A DNA stretch of 64,000 nt from Psoroptes ovis (Eukaryota > Arthropoda > Arachnida > Sarcoptiformes > Psoroptidae). This document shows, one piece after another, positions 25,062 through 38,442 of this stretch. The first letter of the stretch is position 1; each line of letters begins with the position of its first letter. Position numbers and translations under genes: made by a program. Under the pieces are notes generated by a model that searched no databases, was not told the DNA's origin, and saw nothing but the letters and a program-made list of their open reading frames with translations. The DNA lies in assembly GCA_002943765.1 (NCBI GenBank), contig PQWQ01000017.1, forward strand, positions 744,001 through 808,000. Reading direction: 5' to 3'.

Positions 25062-28000
25062 TCATTTCTCATCATGATCAACATCAACATCAACATTAGT
25101 GATATTATTGTTATTATTACGATTATCATAACTCATATCTGTAATTTCAATACGTGGTATACTCAAAAAATTTGGACGTTCAAATAATCGATAAACATAG
25201 TTATTACCACCATGATTATCACTGGTTGTTTTATTTCTTTTAATTAATTTTGGTAAAGATTTTTTTCGCGGTAATGTTGATGATGTCTTAGCCACGGAAG
25301 ATGTTACTATCGACGATGATGATGATGATAATGAACATAATTTTCGAATAAAATTACTTCGAGTAAGATCGTTCGATTGTTTGATGATTGTTGCTGATGT
25401 TCGTGGTGGTATCGGTGGCGGTGGCGGCCGTTGAGACGGTGAAAAATTATTCGAATCAATTTGAGCTCTTTCCATTTGATGATTCGATGATGATGATGAT
25501 TGATGATGATCATGATCATGATTATCATCATCAAAATCTTCAATCAAATCTTCTACTTCTTCAACAACAACATTATCAACGATACGATGATGATGGTGAT
25601 GGTGGTGGTGATGATGATCATTCGGTGAGGATTTCTTTCGTAGATGTCTTAATAATTGAAATTTTGATTGATTATTATTATCGTTATTATTATCATTGAC
25701 AATTTGTTGATAATAATCAATATCATTGATAAAATGATTGAAAATTGTTTTTTTCGTTTGTTTATGATCATCATTTGTCACATCATTACGATGATGATCA
25801 TCATTCAAATTCATATTCGAATCATTTGTCATTGATGTCGTTGATGATTGCTCAATCGTTCCGGAACCATTTGAAACAATATTATTGTTTATTGACGTCG
25901 TTGTGGTTGGTGCTGATGCTCCTGGAGCTGCTGCTGATGTTGTTGATGTTATTAATGGCGATGATGATGTTGACGATGCTGATGACGATGGTAAATGTGG
26001 TCGTGATGAAGAAGATTCCGGCATAATTTTCATATTTTTCATTTCATAATATTCATAAACATTATTATTATTATTATTATCGTCATTATCATTATCAATT
26101 CTTTGAACAAATTGATGTTGATTATGTTGACTCATTGATTTTGTTTTAGGTTGTTTACTATTTTTGTCAACAACAACAACACCAGCAACGACAACCGAAT
26201 CCATTTTATCATCTTGGCCATTATTATTATTATCATCATTTACATTTGCATACAAATTTGCATGTACATTTAAATTATCAATACAAACATTATTATTATT
26301 ATTCAAACCATTTATTTCTTCATTATTTTTATTATTATTATTATTTATTTTATTCAAGCCATTAACGTTTGTATTATTATTATTATCGTTATTATTATCT
26401 TTATTCATATTAATATTGCATATTGCATCAATATTGTTTCTATTTTTTAGTAAATTATCCACATTATTATTATTCATATTAATATTAACATTATTATTAT
26501 TCATTATTTCAGCTTTATTAATATGATTATCATCATTATCATTATCACCATTTTCAACATCATCATCATCATCCACTTCACCATTATTATTTATTCCATT
26601 TTCATTATTTTCAATATTATTATTATTTTCATTTTCATTATTATTATTATTATTATCGTTATCTTTATTATTTAAATTATGAAATTTTGATGATGATGAT
26701 GATGATTTTTGTTTATTTGGAAACAATTTTAAACATCCATATAATGATTTACGTATTAATTCGATTGCATTTTGTCTAAAACTTTCATTTAGCCAACAAT
26801 ATATAAATGAATTGTAGCTTTATAAATATGGATATAAACAGACAACAAAAGAGAGAGAGAGAGAGATAGAATAAAACAAAATAATAATAAATAAAAAAAA
26901 GATGAATCAAATTAAAATCCAGGAATAAATAACTGAAATGAAATAGTTCAGTGATGAAGAAATCAAATGAATCACTGATGAATTATGGATGGACCGGAGG
27001 AATTCGTGAAATTTTCAATGAAATTCTCGGAACGCTCAAGACAATAATTCAAGTTAGCTCACTTTGGATGGGTCTTTGGTAAATTTTTGAGTTATAGGAA
27101 TTTCGCTACAAATGTTGGATTCATTTGATGATGCACACATATGTGTGTTCATTTGAAATAAAAATGAATTCGGGAAAAAAATTGCGATTCGGTAGAATTT
27201 CATTGAAATCACCTGGGATGTGAATTGAATGAGATTGAATGATGAATGGATTTCATTTTTTTGTTGTTTTTCTACGTGAATTTTAATGAATTTCATTTAA
27301 AAAATTTCAATAAAACTAAACGAATAAAAAAATTGTTTCATTTCGATTTCATTTCACCTAGAGAATTTATTTATTTATGTACTTTTTACACCGGTGATAT
27401 ATGGATTTGTTGATCAAAGAATATTCTCTCGAATCAGTCATAAGTGCATTCTTGTTTCTGAAGAAATCGGTATTAAAGACTTGGTATGAAATTATGGAAA
27501 AAAGTTAAAGGGCAGAGAATCAAGGTAGTCAAAAAAGAATCCTGGTAAATCTTTGAAATCTCACAAATTTTGAGACAACTTTCCATTGAAAATTCCCCTA
27601 AAATTCCTCCAAATCTTAATATAATCATTAATCAATGATCATCATTCATTAAAATGGAAAAAAGCTAAAAAAAACAAAATTGAATTCACTCACCAAACAG
27701 AACTCATAGCAAACCAATGACACTTTTGATTGAATGATAATCAATTATCATAATCATTATTGATTGGTCCAATTTTGTAGTTTCGTTGGATTCGTTTGTT
27801 TCCAAATTAATTTTGAATTAATTATTTATGAAATGTCCAGAATCCATAAAATTTTGGCCCAAAAATTTTCACCAATGACAATTTGGAATTGATTTTTGAT
27901 TGGCCATTTTTCGTCCAATTATGATTGAAATCAATTAAAATGATTTGATTTGAAATGATTTCGCGTATGATGAATTATGATGATGAAATTCATGTGATTT

Positions 28001-30347
28001 TTGATTTTGATTTTTCGATGAAGATGACATTGCAGCATCCATGGTAATGATTATTCGCAAACGTTTTGAATCGTTTGGAGAATTATCATTCGAGCGTTAT
28101 TATTTGGGAAAATAAACAAAATAAAGTAAAATTGAAAATTATTTTCCATTATCACCAATCATCATAATAATAATAATGGCAAATAATAATGATAATTGAC
28201 AATTCACAGAAAATTGAAACAAAACAAAATTTGAAAAATAAAATAAAAGTTTTATTTTGTCATCCAAAAAAGTAAACAAAATAATAATGCACTATAAATA
28301 AGAATCCCTATTAAAACACAATTCAATCAATGAATTTTTGTTTCAACAAAAAAATTCATTGAATTTGATGGAATGAAAATACACAGAGAAACAAGTACAC
28401 TGGTAAAAGGTACTTAAGGTGATTTTTCATTGTTTTACTCTAAATTTTTGGGTCTTAATTTTCAGGAGTTTTGGGCCTTAATTTTTGAGTGTGTTGCATC
28501 ATAATTTTCGAGATTTTTTGAGGGGAATCATGGTTTTGTCGGTGGGAAGTGCAGGGTTGTTTTTCTCTTATCACAACCCACCAAGGGTCTATGGAGTAAA
28601 TTATGGAATTTCATAAAAATTTCGTTCTTATTTCTTAGATTCCTAGAAATTTTACGAAATCATACATTTACGAAATTTGGAATTGTGGAATGAAATATTT
28701 CGAAATGATAAGAATTTGATAAGAATATTATTATGAACTAAGAAAAAAAATGGTTGAAATGAATTTTCGCCTCGACAATTTTCCTGAAAAATTCCTTGGT
28801 ATTTGGTTATTTTGACCCATTTCAACTTTTTATTCTCGATGCACTTAGTTTTGCTTAATTTGACATTATCAGAAGAATTTTACTTTTAAATTGATTTCCA
28901 AATTCTGTACCGAATTCCGTGTAAGTACTCATTTCTTAAAATTTCAAATATTCTTCGATATTTTGGATTCTCTTGACTCTTATTAAATTCATTTTCGATA
29001 TTCAAATGAATGAATCTTTCGATATTCTAATGATAATGATGATTCTATTCTAGAATAATATTTCCAATTAATTGTAAAAGCATGATACCATAGTTGGCAG
29101 TTTGTAATTTCGTGTGTTTGTAAACAAATTCGTGAAAGAAACATTATAATACTGACTGGAGTTGAGATTCATCGAAGGAAATAAATCCAAGAATCGAGAA
29201 TCGCTTGATTATGAATGAATTAAATAGTTATATACGTTTAAAAGGGTTGTGTTATTCAAAGACAATTAAAGGACTTGGATAATATGCTTTGAATTTTCAT
29301 GTTTCGAGTTTAGAATGTTTCCAAGAGATAAATCGAATCCTGTATCCATTATTCAAGGAATTGCCCGAATGGATCCACAATTCAAATGTGCATTTTTCAA
29401 TTGGGAGATCTTTGGTTATCTTTAGATAATTTGTAAATTGCATTATTCGTAAATTTATTTTACATTCGTACACAGAATTCCACAAGAAAATCTTGGAAGT
29501 AAATTCAAATGAAATTAAGCCAAAAATACCTTCATCAAAGAGCCTTAATCACGAGATATTCTTGATTTCTGAGCGAAAATATGACCAAATGATCATAATT
29601 GAAATTCTTGGTTATTTGCTAAGAGAAATTCTTGGTAAAATTTTGCTCGTTTGGTATTCAGGGTTGTCCGAAAAATTTTCTATGATTTTCATCGTGCATT
29701 TGATTGAATTTAAATGGATAACTTTTCGGACTATTTTCAATAAACTAACCAACAAGCATAAACCTACACACACATTCACATTATTATTAAACCAAATAAA
29801 TATATTTCACCAAATGCATTTCTAAATATATTTCAATTATTATTTCCCCGAAAAAAAAAATAAAATTTTCCGCTTCATTTCCTCTCTCTCTCTCTCTACC
29901 GCCCCTCACTCACCAATATATCACATGGTTATATTTACTTAAATTCTGTATTTTTCATTTGTATTTGTGTATTTTATTAAATTTATTTTTAAAATTCTTG
30001 ACAACAACAAACAACAAACAACAACGACAGCAACCAATCCAAACAACCAACGACAACCAACCAAAAATAACTGAATTAAATTTATATTTTCATTTTAGTT
30101 TTATTTAAAGAATAAATTGAAAATTTTTCAGTGAAAAATTTTTCCCGTTAAAATTAATAATAAACAACAAATGTTTATCATTAATTCATTATTTGTCATC
30201 ATCATCATTATCAGTATTGATAATAGGGTTGTCCAATTGAAAATTGTTTGTTTGTTTGTTTGTTTGTCTATTTGTTTGTTCCTATTAAATTAATTGGGAT
30301 CATTGAGAATCGGATACAAATTTGAAACAACCAAAAACAAATATAAC

Positions 30348-30381
<34 letters not shown>

Positions 30382-33300
30382 CTGATAATGATCAATGTCA
30401 ACAACAACAACAACAACATCATTGACAATAATAAACAGGAAGTATAATTATAATGATAATGATAATGACGATATTAATTCTATTTTAATCTTGTTTTTAA
30501 TCGAATTTTTAATTGTAAATATTTGTATCAATTATTGATAGTCGATCATTGATAACAGTTGATGATTATTGATATGAAACACATGTTCTTGAGTGACTAT
30601 GAGAAAATATGCTTTCATATTGTTGACATTGGCGATAGTTTCAATATATTTCGGCAGAATATATATTGATAATTATTGAATGTTTGATGAAAAAAATAAA
30701 ACAATATGTCAAATACATTTTTTAATGCTATGAAACTAAGAATAATGAAAAAGAATAAATTGTTTGAATGAGTTCAAGAATAATTACTAATATTTCAATG
30801 ATTAAGAATGATTCAATGATGGACAATTATTCAATGATAACTAATAATATAATAATGATAACGAGTGATTCAGTCATGTAGAATGATTCAATGCTAAAAA
30901 ATGATTCAAAAATGCATAATCATTCAATGATAATGGCGATTGGTCAATAACAAAATTACCAGCAACAGCAACAATGAATTCATTATGTCACAATAATCAA
31001 ACAATATTTTCATAATTAAAAATTTCATTTCAAAATTATTAATTATTATCTTTCAAATTACTTTTGATGAATTTGAATTTAATCTAAAATGAATTTATGA
31101 ATTATGAGACTTAATAGGAATTTAATTACGATTTCCATGTAAATTGAAATGTTGAAATGTTAAAATGTTTGAATTTTGTCAAAAAATTAATTTGAAAATT
31201 AATAGAGAATCGGTGTGAATCAGGGCCACCAACAACAAACAAACGAACATCGAGGAACGATGATTCAAGTTTAATTATTTTCGGATCAGAGAAAAAGGTG
31301 AATTCCGTCAACTGATTTATGTGAGCTATTATAATATTCAAAATGATCAAAATAGCCTCGAGGTTAAGCGAAAATATTAAATTGAATCAAAGCATTTTGC
31401 GCAGATCTTCAATTGAGGCATACAGATTTAAGAATCTCGGCATTTCCATTGATTCACAAATGGAAAAACCCGCTTCCAACAATCCGATATACCGATCGAT
31501 CCATTGCTTGGTGCTTGTGTCACCAATCTATCATTATTATCATTAATTTTATTAATAAATTTTTGCTGATTATGTTTTTAAATGTTCAAACGTTCCGATT
31601 ATTCAAGGAAAAAGCCTATGTCTAAGCCATTAATAAAAAATAAATGAATAAATGAACATTTTCAAATCAATATCTTCAATATAAGAACAATCAAATTCAA
31701 GCGACATTCGACCGAAATTCAAGATTAAAAATTCAACCAACATTCAGCCAAGACTCAAGATTTCATTGGTATTCAATGGTAAATTTGATGATAATATTGA
31801 ATGGCACCAAAAACAACAATAGTCTTCCGCAGTAAACAAATTGTAAAAATTAGATGACCAAAGTAATATATAAAAAATTGACCGAACAAGAATAAGAAGT
31901 ATTAAATTTTGTTTTGATTTCGATTATTGTTGTTATGATTTTGTTGAATCATCATAAATAATATTGAAAATAATAATGGAAATAATAAAATGGAAAAATA
32001 TTTAATCATTTTGAAAAATGAATCAGATTTTGGTTTGGTTTAATACTTGAATACTCTAATGCAAATAAATAAATATTAAAATAAATATAATAAATAATAA
32101 TGATAATAAAAAGTATAAGTGAAAAATGAATCTAGAGTTGTCCGAAAAGTTTTTGACGATTGTCAATGGGCGTCTCTACTGATTTACACGCATGAACTTT
32201 TTGGACAAGCCCGAAGTGTAATAAAATACAAAATTCTGAAAATACTGACAGATAAACAAACAAACAAATATTGAAAAAAATAAAATAAAATACAACAAAT
32301 AAACATGAATCATATGAGAATTTATTCAATGAATATTATTAAAAAAATAGAAAAAAAATGGAGCAAAATCAAAAAAGATTCAATGATTTGTATGGATTCT
32401 GATCAATGAAAGGATTCAAAAGAAATGAATGAATGAATGAATGCATCTGAAAGAATCTAAAAGAATTCAAAAGATCTTACAAAATCTGAAAGAATCTAAA
32501 ATAAACTGGAAAAATCTGAAAAAAACTTGAAAGAATTCAAAAGAATCAATGAATAAACATAAATAAAAATAAACATCAATGATTAAAATTTCAAATTAAT
32601 TAAAATGAATCAATTAATTTCAATGACAGATACAAATACAAGTCCATCTTTATAACAGAATATTTTTAAACAGAAAAAAATCTTGAAAAAAAATCAAATC
32701 AACAAATCGATTCTACTCAATCAAATTGAATTTTGTTGATAATAAAACAACGATATCGTAATGTATTCAATATTTTCCTTAAAGATTATCCGAAATAAAT
32801 TCAAATAACCAAGTAATTTAAATGAATTTTCATTTACGGATGAATCTCATTCGATGGAAATCGTTTGAACCAATTCATGATGACCAAAAAAGGTGTTGAT
32901 CAATTTATGAATGGCCAAAATGTGTCGATAATCAGTGCATAATCGATATGCTTCGTGCGTTTCAGCAATTTTTTATCGTTGATCGTTGAACTGCAACAAA
33001 TTTGTTCAATGTTTGCCAGATAACCAAAGGAAAATGGGAATATATTGAAAAATTATTTATGATCATATATGTATTGTCACCAATGTTTTTTCTATAATAT
33101 TAAAATTTTCCATATCGCACATTGCACATTACACATTATGTAATAAATTATTATATATCGTTTTTAATAATCAAAATTTTTGAAAATTATGAAAAATGTT
33201 GACATAATAATAAATAAATAAATTCATGCCATAAATTGTAATTTATGAGATGAATTTTTTTAATATTTATTTTTTCAATGAAACGCCCAATAAATTTATG

Positions 33301-36300
33301 AATATTTTCTGCGTTTTTTTTTTCATTGAATCAAATTATAAATTGAATTCATAAATTATAAATGGAAGAAGAGAAAAAATTAAAAATTTACAAGAATTTC
33401 TAATTAATTCATGTAAATAAATGATATTTTCATTATTCTAACGATAATTTATGGATTGAAAATTCTTTCTATTCATTCATAATGTTTTTGGCCATTAGAA
33501 TTCATTCATTCATTCATTCTACATTGAATGAAAATCGCAATGTGAAAATGAAGAAATTCCAACCGCTCAAAATGGGCCTGAAAGTTGTCAAGTAAGAGCT
33601 AGCCAGCGACAAAGTAGAAAAGAGAGAGAGAATGATTTTTAATTCATAAATTCATTTGACAATCGGTGTGTAGCCTAAGAGAAAATTCCTAAACATTTAA
33701 TTGAAAATGGTTTTAATCGAAATGTAAATTTATTTCAATGAAAAATTCCAAATAAATTCTTCTAAATATTCGTAGCAACAATGAATATTAAATCAAATAA
33801 ATTCATGTATATTCTCATTGAATGAATTCATGAACGATTTAGCCACACGAATTTAGCCACACGAATTTAGCCACACGAATTTAGCCACACGAATTTAGCC
33901 ACACGAATTTAGCCACACGAATTTAGCCACACGAATTCCATTTCATACTATGAACATGAATACTTCTGAACATTGAATCATATTACCGTTTATTATCGTT
34001 ATATTTGTTATATTTTTTTTTTTTTTGCAAGTAATCAAATAAATATTCTAATTTTACATTGAAAACCACTAAAAACTATGTCACATATTCCAAAAAAGAT
34101 TTATTTTTGCATTTGCAAAGATTCACACAGGGAATTTGCATGCAAAAATGCTATGAATCAGTGCAAATTTTGTTTATATTATTTTGAATCATTGCAAATA
34201 TTTTGATTACTTTAATAATTATAATTATTTATTATTATCATTTATTACGATTGCGGTAATAATAATAATAATAATAATTATTATTATTATTATTATCATC
34301 ATCATCATTTATTTATTTATTAATTTATTATTCAAATTAATTATTATTATTATTATTATCATTTATTATTCATTATTCAAAGTAATAATCATCAAAATCA
34401 TAAAACTTAATTTTTCTGTAGTATTAATCTGGAAAGATGATATTTCATAGAAATAATTTTCAAAATTTCATAATTTATCGAATCATAAAAGACAATGATT
34501 ATTTTTGATTATAATTATTATTATTATAATTTTTATGTGGATGGTGATTACCGAAAAATACTAATGATAATAATAATAATAATAATAATAGATTGTAGAA
34601 TTTAAGGTTCTTAAATCTAAAATTCTACGATTCAATTATTATCATAATACTGGAATTATTATTATTTTTAATCATTCATACGCTTAGATTATGAATCCAT
34701 ATGCAATTTAATGCAATGAATTAAATTACTAACAATTATCAAGAAAAGATAACCGAATGAAGAATGAACAAATGAAGAAACCTATTTCTCGGGCTTCCTG
34801 GGCTTCAAGACACGCAAATATAAATATGAATGCACCTCTGGTATATGTCTGCCACACTTCGATGGCTCATTCGATGATCGTCATCGTACAAATCGACACA
34901 CTCGTTCACATCTTGATTTGATTGAAAGATTTACAGCCCATGATTATAACTATGATTGCAATGATTACCATGAAATTTTTTTCGATGAAAATTCAATGAA
35001 AATCATAATTATAATCGACATAATAATAATATGTTTCGCTTTAACATGAAACATTTGGTTTATATGAACTAAAGTTTTCATTAATTTAGTTTAATTTTTC
35101 GAGGAAAATTTATAAAGAAATTCTAATCAAGATAATGGAATTACTTGTTTGTGCATTTAATTCTTTGATTAGACTCAATTCTGCTCAATTTCGGTTAATG
35201 ATTGAATCATTTACCGAACCATCTCCATAACCGTTTCGGGAAAATATGGGCTAATGGGTGTTTCGGTAACTTGAAACGATCATCTACCGAATTCGTCTAC
35301 GATCGAATTGATTTAAAGTATTACTCAATCGAGAGAATTGAGAAACTTTATTTTTTATAGTTCGACACGGGATTTGCTTCGGTATTTCGGGTATTTCGGC
35401 TTGCACTCGGTTCATCAATATTTAATCATAAATGAATTAAGATTTAACTAAAAAACATTACCAGCAAGAATATGGTTAAACGATGTTGAGCAAAACCTAA
35501 ATCGATGGATAAATGATAAAGATTTAATGGTAACCAACATAATGCAAACACGGCGACGACTAATGATAACATCAGAATACGGCGTCGTTTAATTTCCAAT
35601 TGTTTACGACGTTTATGGCAACCACGTGATGTAATTGATGAATATTGTTGTTGCTGTTGCTGTTGCTGCTTTTGTTTTTTAGATGATTGTTGTTGTTGTT
35701 GTTGTTGTTTGGAATTGATCAATCGATTATTTACCAATGATTGTGATTGCGATTGTTGCTGGTGAACATGTAATTCAATATCACACGGTTGTTTGGCTGG
35801 TGATTTCGATTGTGGCTGCTGATGTTGATGTTGATCATTATTATTATTATTATCATCATCATCATCATAATCATCATCATTATTCAATATTATCGATGAT
35901 GTCAGGTTTTTTTCCGGCGGTGAATCAATCATCATATATGATTGTGTACTAATCATTTCGGTTGTTTGCGGTAATGATTGTCTTGATGGTGATCGTTGTC
36001 TTTGTTGATTATTACATAATTCTTTATTTTGTTTATCATCATTCGGATTCAAATTGATTGTTTTTGATTGATTATTGAGATTATTATTATCTTTAGTTGA
36101 TGCGTTTGTTTTAATATTATTTTTCATCAAATTATATTCATTAAAACGACTTTGTCTATAAATAACGGTTGCAATTTTAAGATATAGTATACCGGTCAAC
36201 AATAATGGTATCAAATATTGTGTGAGGAATATTTCAATTGTAAGCAATAGCGATACATTTATATTGAATATGAATGGATAATCAACACGACATCGAATAA

Positions 36301-37039
36301 AATTCACTCCATTGATATTTGCATATTTTAATTTATTAAACATTACGGTTGGTAATGCTAATATGAATGACATTAGCCAAACAATAATAATTGTACGTCT
36401 CAATTGATTAAATGATCGTAATGGATTTGTTGATGATATGATTGAATTACTTGTCTTGATATTTGATGATAGCAAAACTGTTGTTGGATGGCTAACCATA
36501 CGCCAACGATGCAGAGCTATGGCTGCCATTGTAAATGTTGATACATAAACACATGATGTTTGTACAAATGGTACCACATAACATAATGCTCGGCCAAATG
36601 GCCAATATGGTAGCAGTAACCGAACTAAATTGAATGGTATATTAAATATTGTCATTATAAGATCACTGAATGATAATGAACCGATCAATATATCGGTTGT
36701 AGTACGAGCACGTTGTATACGGCCCGGTATAAAGCGGCCACTGAATGCAATTTTCACAACCAATGAATTACCGATCAATGATATGATAACGATTAATGAA
36801 TAAGCAATAATAACGGCCGCTTCATTCACTTCATTCGTTATAATAATCATTGATTCATCATTGTTAGGCGCTCTAGTTGCAATATTCGATGATGATGATG
36901 CCGTAAATGATGATATTAATGATAACGATGATGATGATGATGATGGTGATGATCGAGATCGTATGAATGATGATCGAAATATTGAATTATTATTATCATT
37001 TTGGCGGCTATAATCATTAAAATCATATTGTTGATCCAT
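25062..37039 (-). CDS. Class A neuropeptide-type GPCR, GPR83-like, three exons
   Basis: Exon 1 (35462-37039, ATG at 37039) encodes 526 residues: a Ser-rich extracellular head, TM1 with GNSLV, TM2 with SFSDLIMTIFNIPFNLVR, TM3 with VYVSTFTMAAIALHRW, TM4-TM5, a long Asn/Gln-rich third intracellular loop, and TM6 with ALCWLPLNLYHL. A 29-nt exon (27694-27722) encodes CHWFAMSSV. Exon 3 (26818 downward, coding 25062-26817) starts CYNSFIYCWLNESFR (TM7) and a palmitoylation-type YGCLKLF, then a very long Asn/Ser/His-rich tail. Phases 0 and 2 join cleanly; total about 1120 residues, far longer than the roughly 400 usual for the family. The TM2, TM3, TM6 and TM7 text resembles vertebrate GPR83 more than NPY receptors. 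The DRY motif reads HRW, and NPxxY reads NSFIY. Ligand unknown. Confidence 0.9.
26818..27693 (-). other. GPCR intron 2
   Basis: Donor GTGAGT after the 29-nt exon, acceptor AAAG before CTACAATTC. An AG-rich GAGAGA run lies near 26850. No other content is seen. Confidence 0.8.
29660..29736. mobile_element. ~80-bp mariner-type MITE (copy 5)
   Basis: Left end AGGGTTGTCCGAAAAATTT, right end ATAACTTTTCGGACTATTT; inverted ends as in the other copies. Lies in GPCR intron 1. Confidence 0.65.
31126..31530 (-). pseudogene. Protein-like relic within the GPCR intron
   Basis: One minus-strand frame runs from an AG at about 31530 to a stop near 31126 with a single in-frame TGA in the middle (after EDLRKML). 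Segments such as KQWIDRYIGLLEAG and DVRLFVVGGPDSHRFS look like real protein. It is on the same strand as the host gene. It could be a decayed gene copy, or the upper part could be a terminal exon. Family unknown. Confidence 0.35.
32133..32212. mobile_element. ~80-bp mariner-type MITE (copy 6)
   Basis: Left end TAGAGTTGTCCGAAAAGTTT, right end GAACTTTTTGGACAAGCC, inverted. Within GPCR intron 1. Confidence 0.65.
33841..33938 (+). repeat. Seven-copy 14-bp tandem array
   Basis: AGCCACACGAATTT is repeated seven times without a visible mismatch except at the final unit's end. It is intronic. There are no spacers, so it is not a CRISPR array. Confidence 0.95.
34258..34380. repeat. AAT/ATT microsatellite cluster
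   Basis: AAT units are followed by ATT and ATC units, so the cluster can fold back on itself. It explains the Ile-rich frame here. Confidence 0.8.
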
Positions 37040-38442
37040 TATTATGATTAAATTGATTCAATTATCGCGAATATATCATCATTTAAAATCATAATTATTA
37101 TGAATATTTAATCATTTTTAATTATCATAATTGAAATAATCAACATTATTTAATTACGTAAATGTTGATGTTGGTGGCTTGTTTTTTAACTTTGTAAACA
37201 TTCTTGATTTTGTAGGGGAAACATTTTTGAATGGATTTCAAACAAAAACTCTATCAAACAACGACAAAAACAAACACTGATCATGATTTTTTACATTGTA
37301 AAACATTGAATAGATATAATTATTAACATTTACAAACATTCATTGATTTGATTATAAATAAATTTGTACAAATAAATTAAATACAATTCACAATAAAAAG
37401 AATTTAAAACAAAAAATAGAATCAAATTCGATCGATTCGTGATCGACCGTTCATACTTCCACATTAATTGATGAACTACAATTGAAATAATCACAAATTG
37501 AAACAATTTTCAGACAAACATTCACTAATTACAATGATGTTCACGAATCGCCAATTGCTGACTGCAACAAGAATCGATACGATTGAAGGATTGAAATGAA
37601 ATGAAATTTGATTCAATTCTTTATCATCATCATTACGCCTGATCTCATTTTTTTTTTTTTTTGAATTTCTGGTGGGCGTACAAATGTACACAACAAACAA
37701 ACATTATTTGAAACTATTTATATTTGTAGGCCTAGAACCTGTTTATATTCGAGACATGTTTTTTACTTGGATATTTAACAGAATTTTATATGAAAAACTC
37801 TGTATATATGAATGACATATACTCTATATACTATTAGTTTTTGAAAACAGAATATTTCTAGACGATTTTAGTTGATGGTGAAATCAATAGATTCTGTTGA
37901 TTATTATCATCATTAGTTTTTTGGAAATTTGTTTCAATTTGCGCGTGTATTTTTTGCCAATACTTTTTTTTCGGTTCCCGATTATTTTAACGAAAAGTTA
38001 TTTACTTACATTACTTGTTGTTGGTGTTTTTTAGAGTTGTTGTTTCAAATAGGTTGTCATACGCAAGATTATTGAGGTAAATCATGAAATTAATCTGCGA
38101 GTTTTTTATTTGTTTCTGAATCGAAATTCCATGAATGCTTATAATTAATAAACACCGATGAATGGTAAATTAATATCTCAATTAAGGCTTATCAATGATT
38201 TTAGATGAAAAACAAAATCAAGAATAAATAAATAGAATTTCGAAGATGAAATCCATAAATGTAAACTATTTATGAAATTAAAACCTTGATGATTTTCAAT
38301 TTTTTCAGGTTGTTTACATTCTAGAAAAAAGGCGCCAATTTTCTGATTTAAATTTTCAAAAAAATATTAATAGATTGCCATCTGGTGTCGGAATTTTAAA
38401 ACTTTATTAAATTCCTATTTTTTAAAAATTAAATTCAAACTC
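37040..38442. other. Upstream region of the GPCR gene
   Basis: AT-rich sequence without a recognisable exon. The promoter of the minus-strand receptor should be within it, but no core motif is convincing. Confidence 0.5.

Larger units (their letters stand above)
27723..35461 (-). other. GPCR intron 1, 7.7 kb
   Basis: Donor GTAATG after the TM6-side exon. The intron holds two small MITEs (29660-29736, 32133-32212), a CT run near 29880, TAA/AAT microsatellites (30345-30380, 34258-34380), a seven-copy 14-bp array (33841-33938) and a protein-like minus-strand patch (31126-31530). Confidence 0.75.

Noticed and set aside
25388..26526. Plus-strand hydrophobic or Met/Leu-rich frames
   Set aside because: Complement of the Asn/His/Asp repeats in the GPCR tail; no independent character.
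33841..33938. CRISPR-like array
   Set aside because: Direct tandem units without spacers, in an intron of an animal gene.
34184..34450. Poly-Ile membrane protein
   Set aside because: Made by AAT/ATT microsatellites; lies in the GPCR intron.
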